The notes under the pieces are model-generated. The model did not search any database and was not told where the DNA came from. It saw only the letters and a list, made by a program, of their open reading frames with translations. From positions 170,910 to 234,909 of the forward strand of contig VZRN01005004.1 of the NCBI GenBank assembly GCA_013397935.1: DNA of 64,000 nucleotides, read 5' to 3'. The position numbers and the translations under genes are program-made. Origin of the DNA: Dasyornis broadbenti. Taxonomy: Eukaryota > Chordata > Aves > Passeriformes > Dasyornithidae. Every line of letters starts with the position of its first letter. Position 1 is the first letter of the stretch. Below, one piece after another: positions 63,740-64,000 of the stretch.

Positions 63740-64000
63740 ATTACACCGAGGCAGGGCAGGTGTCTGTGACAGGGCTGCGCGCCTGACCCTGCCACCGACA
63801 GAGCCACGACCGCTGTCAGGACTGGGGGCCGTGCCTGATCCAGGACCTTCGGGCACCGCGGCGTCCGAGCACCGAACGTCGCTAACAGCGCGGACGGGCG
63901 GCGCAGCCCCCGGGCCCGCCACCGCTGTCCCCGTCACCGCTGTCCCCGTCACCCCGGCAGCGGCACGGCGGCACCGACCCCCGGGCTCCGCAGCGGCGCT
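63740..64000. promoter_or_regulatory. SLC17A5: CpG island at right edge, likely SLC17A5 promoter region
   Basis: The last 260 bases turn abruptly GC-rich and CpG-dense, upstream of SLC17A5 on its strand. The minus-strand frame running to the edge shows no sialin-like N terminus. The true first exon probably lies at or beyond position 64000. A 15-base tandem unit (CACCGCTGTCCCCGT, 63920-63953) sits inside. Confidence 0.6.

Larger units (their letters stand above)
42641..64000 (-). other. SLC17A5 introns
   Basis: Large introns are 44288-48844, 48993-50723, 50857-53266, 53414-54304, 54424-55673, 55761-58404, 59214-60643, and the one starting at 60841. Apart from the CR1 and SINE insertions, the hairpin at 52220-52250 and a GC-richer patch at 46980-47270, I see only AT-rich unique sequence. 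Confidence 0.75.

Noticed and set aside
63638..63952. Frame at the right edge as SLC17A5 exon 1
   Set aside because: Its start is GTG, it has no dileucine motif, and its phase at the 63641 donor does not match exon 2. A GTCGGT donor nearer the edge fits the phase but is too weak to call.
1..64000. CRISPR arrays, operons, phage or bacterial mobile elements
   Set aside because: None is present; the window is intron-rich vertebrate DNA.

Overview
The window is ordinary vertebrate nuclear DNA, almost certainly from a bird and probably a songbird. It holds intron-split genes with GT/AG splice sites, CpG-island promoters, low coding density, chicken-repeat-1 (CR1) LINE fragments, and one SINE made of a tRNA-Ile-like head and a CR1-like tail, a type I know from passerines. 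Three genes are recognised, in the order known from human 6q13 and avian genomes: MTO1, EEF1A1, SLC17A5. No bacterial, CRISPR or phage features are present.

Layout. Positions 91-6613 (+) carry ten coding exons of MTO1, a mitochondrial tRNA-wobble-uridine modification enzyme. The N-terminal exons lie left of the window, and the 3'UTR ends near 7250. Positions 7250-16500 are intergenic between two convergent genes and hold a CR1 scrap, a GC-rich block and an AT-rich inverted repeat. Positions 16510-20874 (-) hold a complete EEF1A1 gene: TATA box, pyrimidine-start exon 1, GC-rich first intron and seven coding exons that join to exactly 462 codons plus stop. A CpG island covers about 20150-21300. 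Positions 21300-42500 are about 20 kb with no recognised gene; they contain an assembly gap, a poly-A tract, a GC-rich LTR-like block and one unrecognised minus-strand open frame. Positions 42503-60840 (-) hold ten coding exons of SLC17A5 (sialin). Its first coding exon is not identified with confidence: it is either just beyond the right edge, where a CpG island starts at about 63740, or a weak candidate inside the window.

The three genes share no pathway: MTO1 acts in mitochondrial translation, EEF1A1 in cytosolic translation, and SLC17A5 in lysosomal sialic acid export. Their adjacency is conserved synteny rather than a functional cluster. Exon joins were checked by reading phase across every junction. 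I found no convincing undescribed system. The best leads are the tRNA-Ile SINE, the candidate alternative first exon of SLC17A5, the unrecognised frame at 41085-41456, and several unexplained repeats and inverted repeats.
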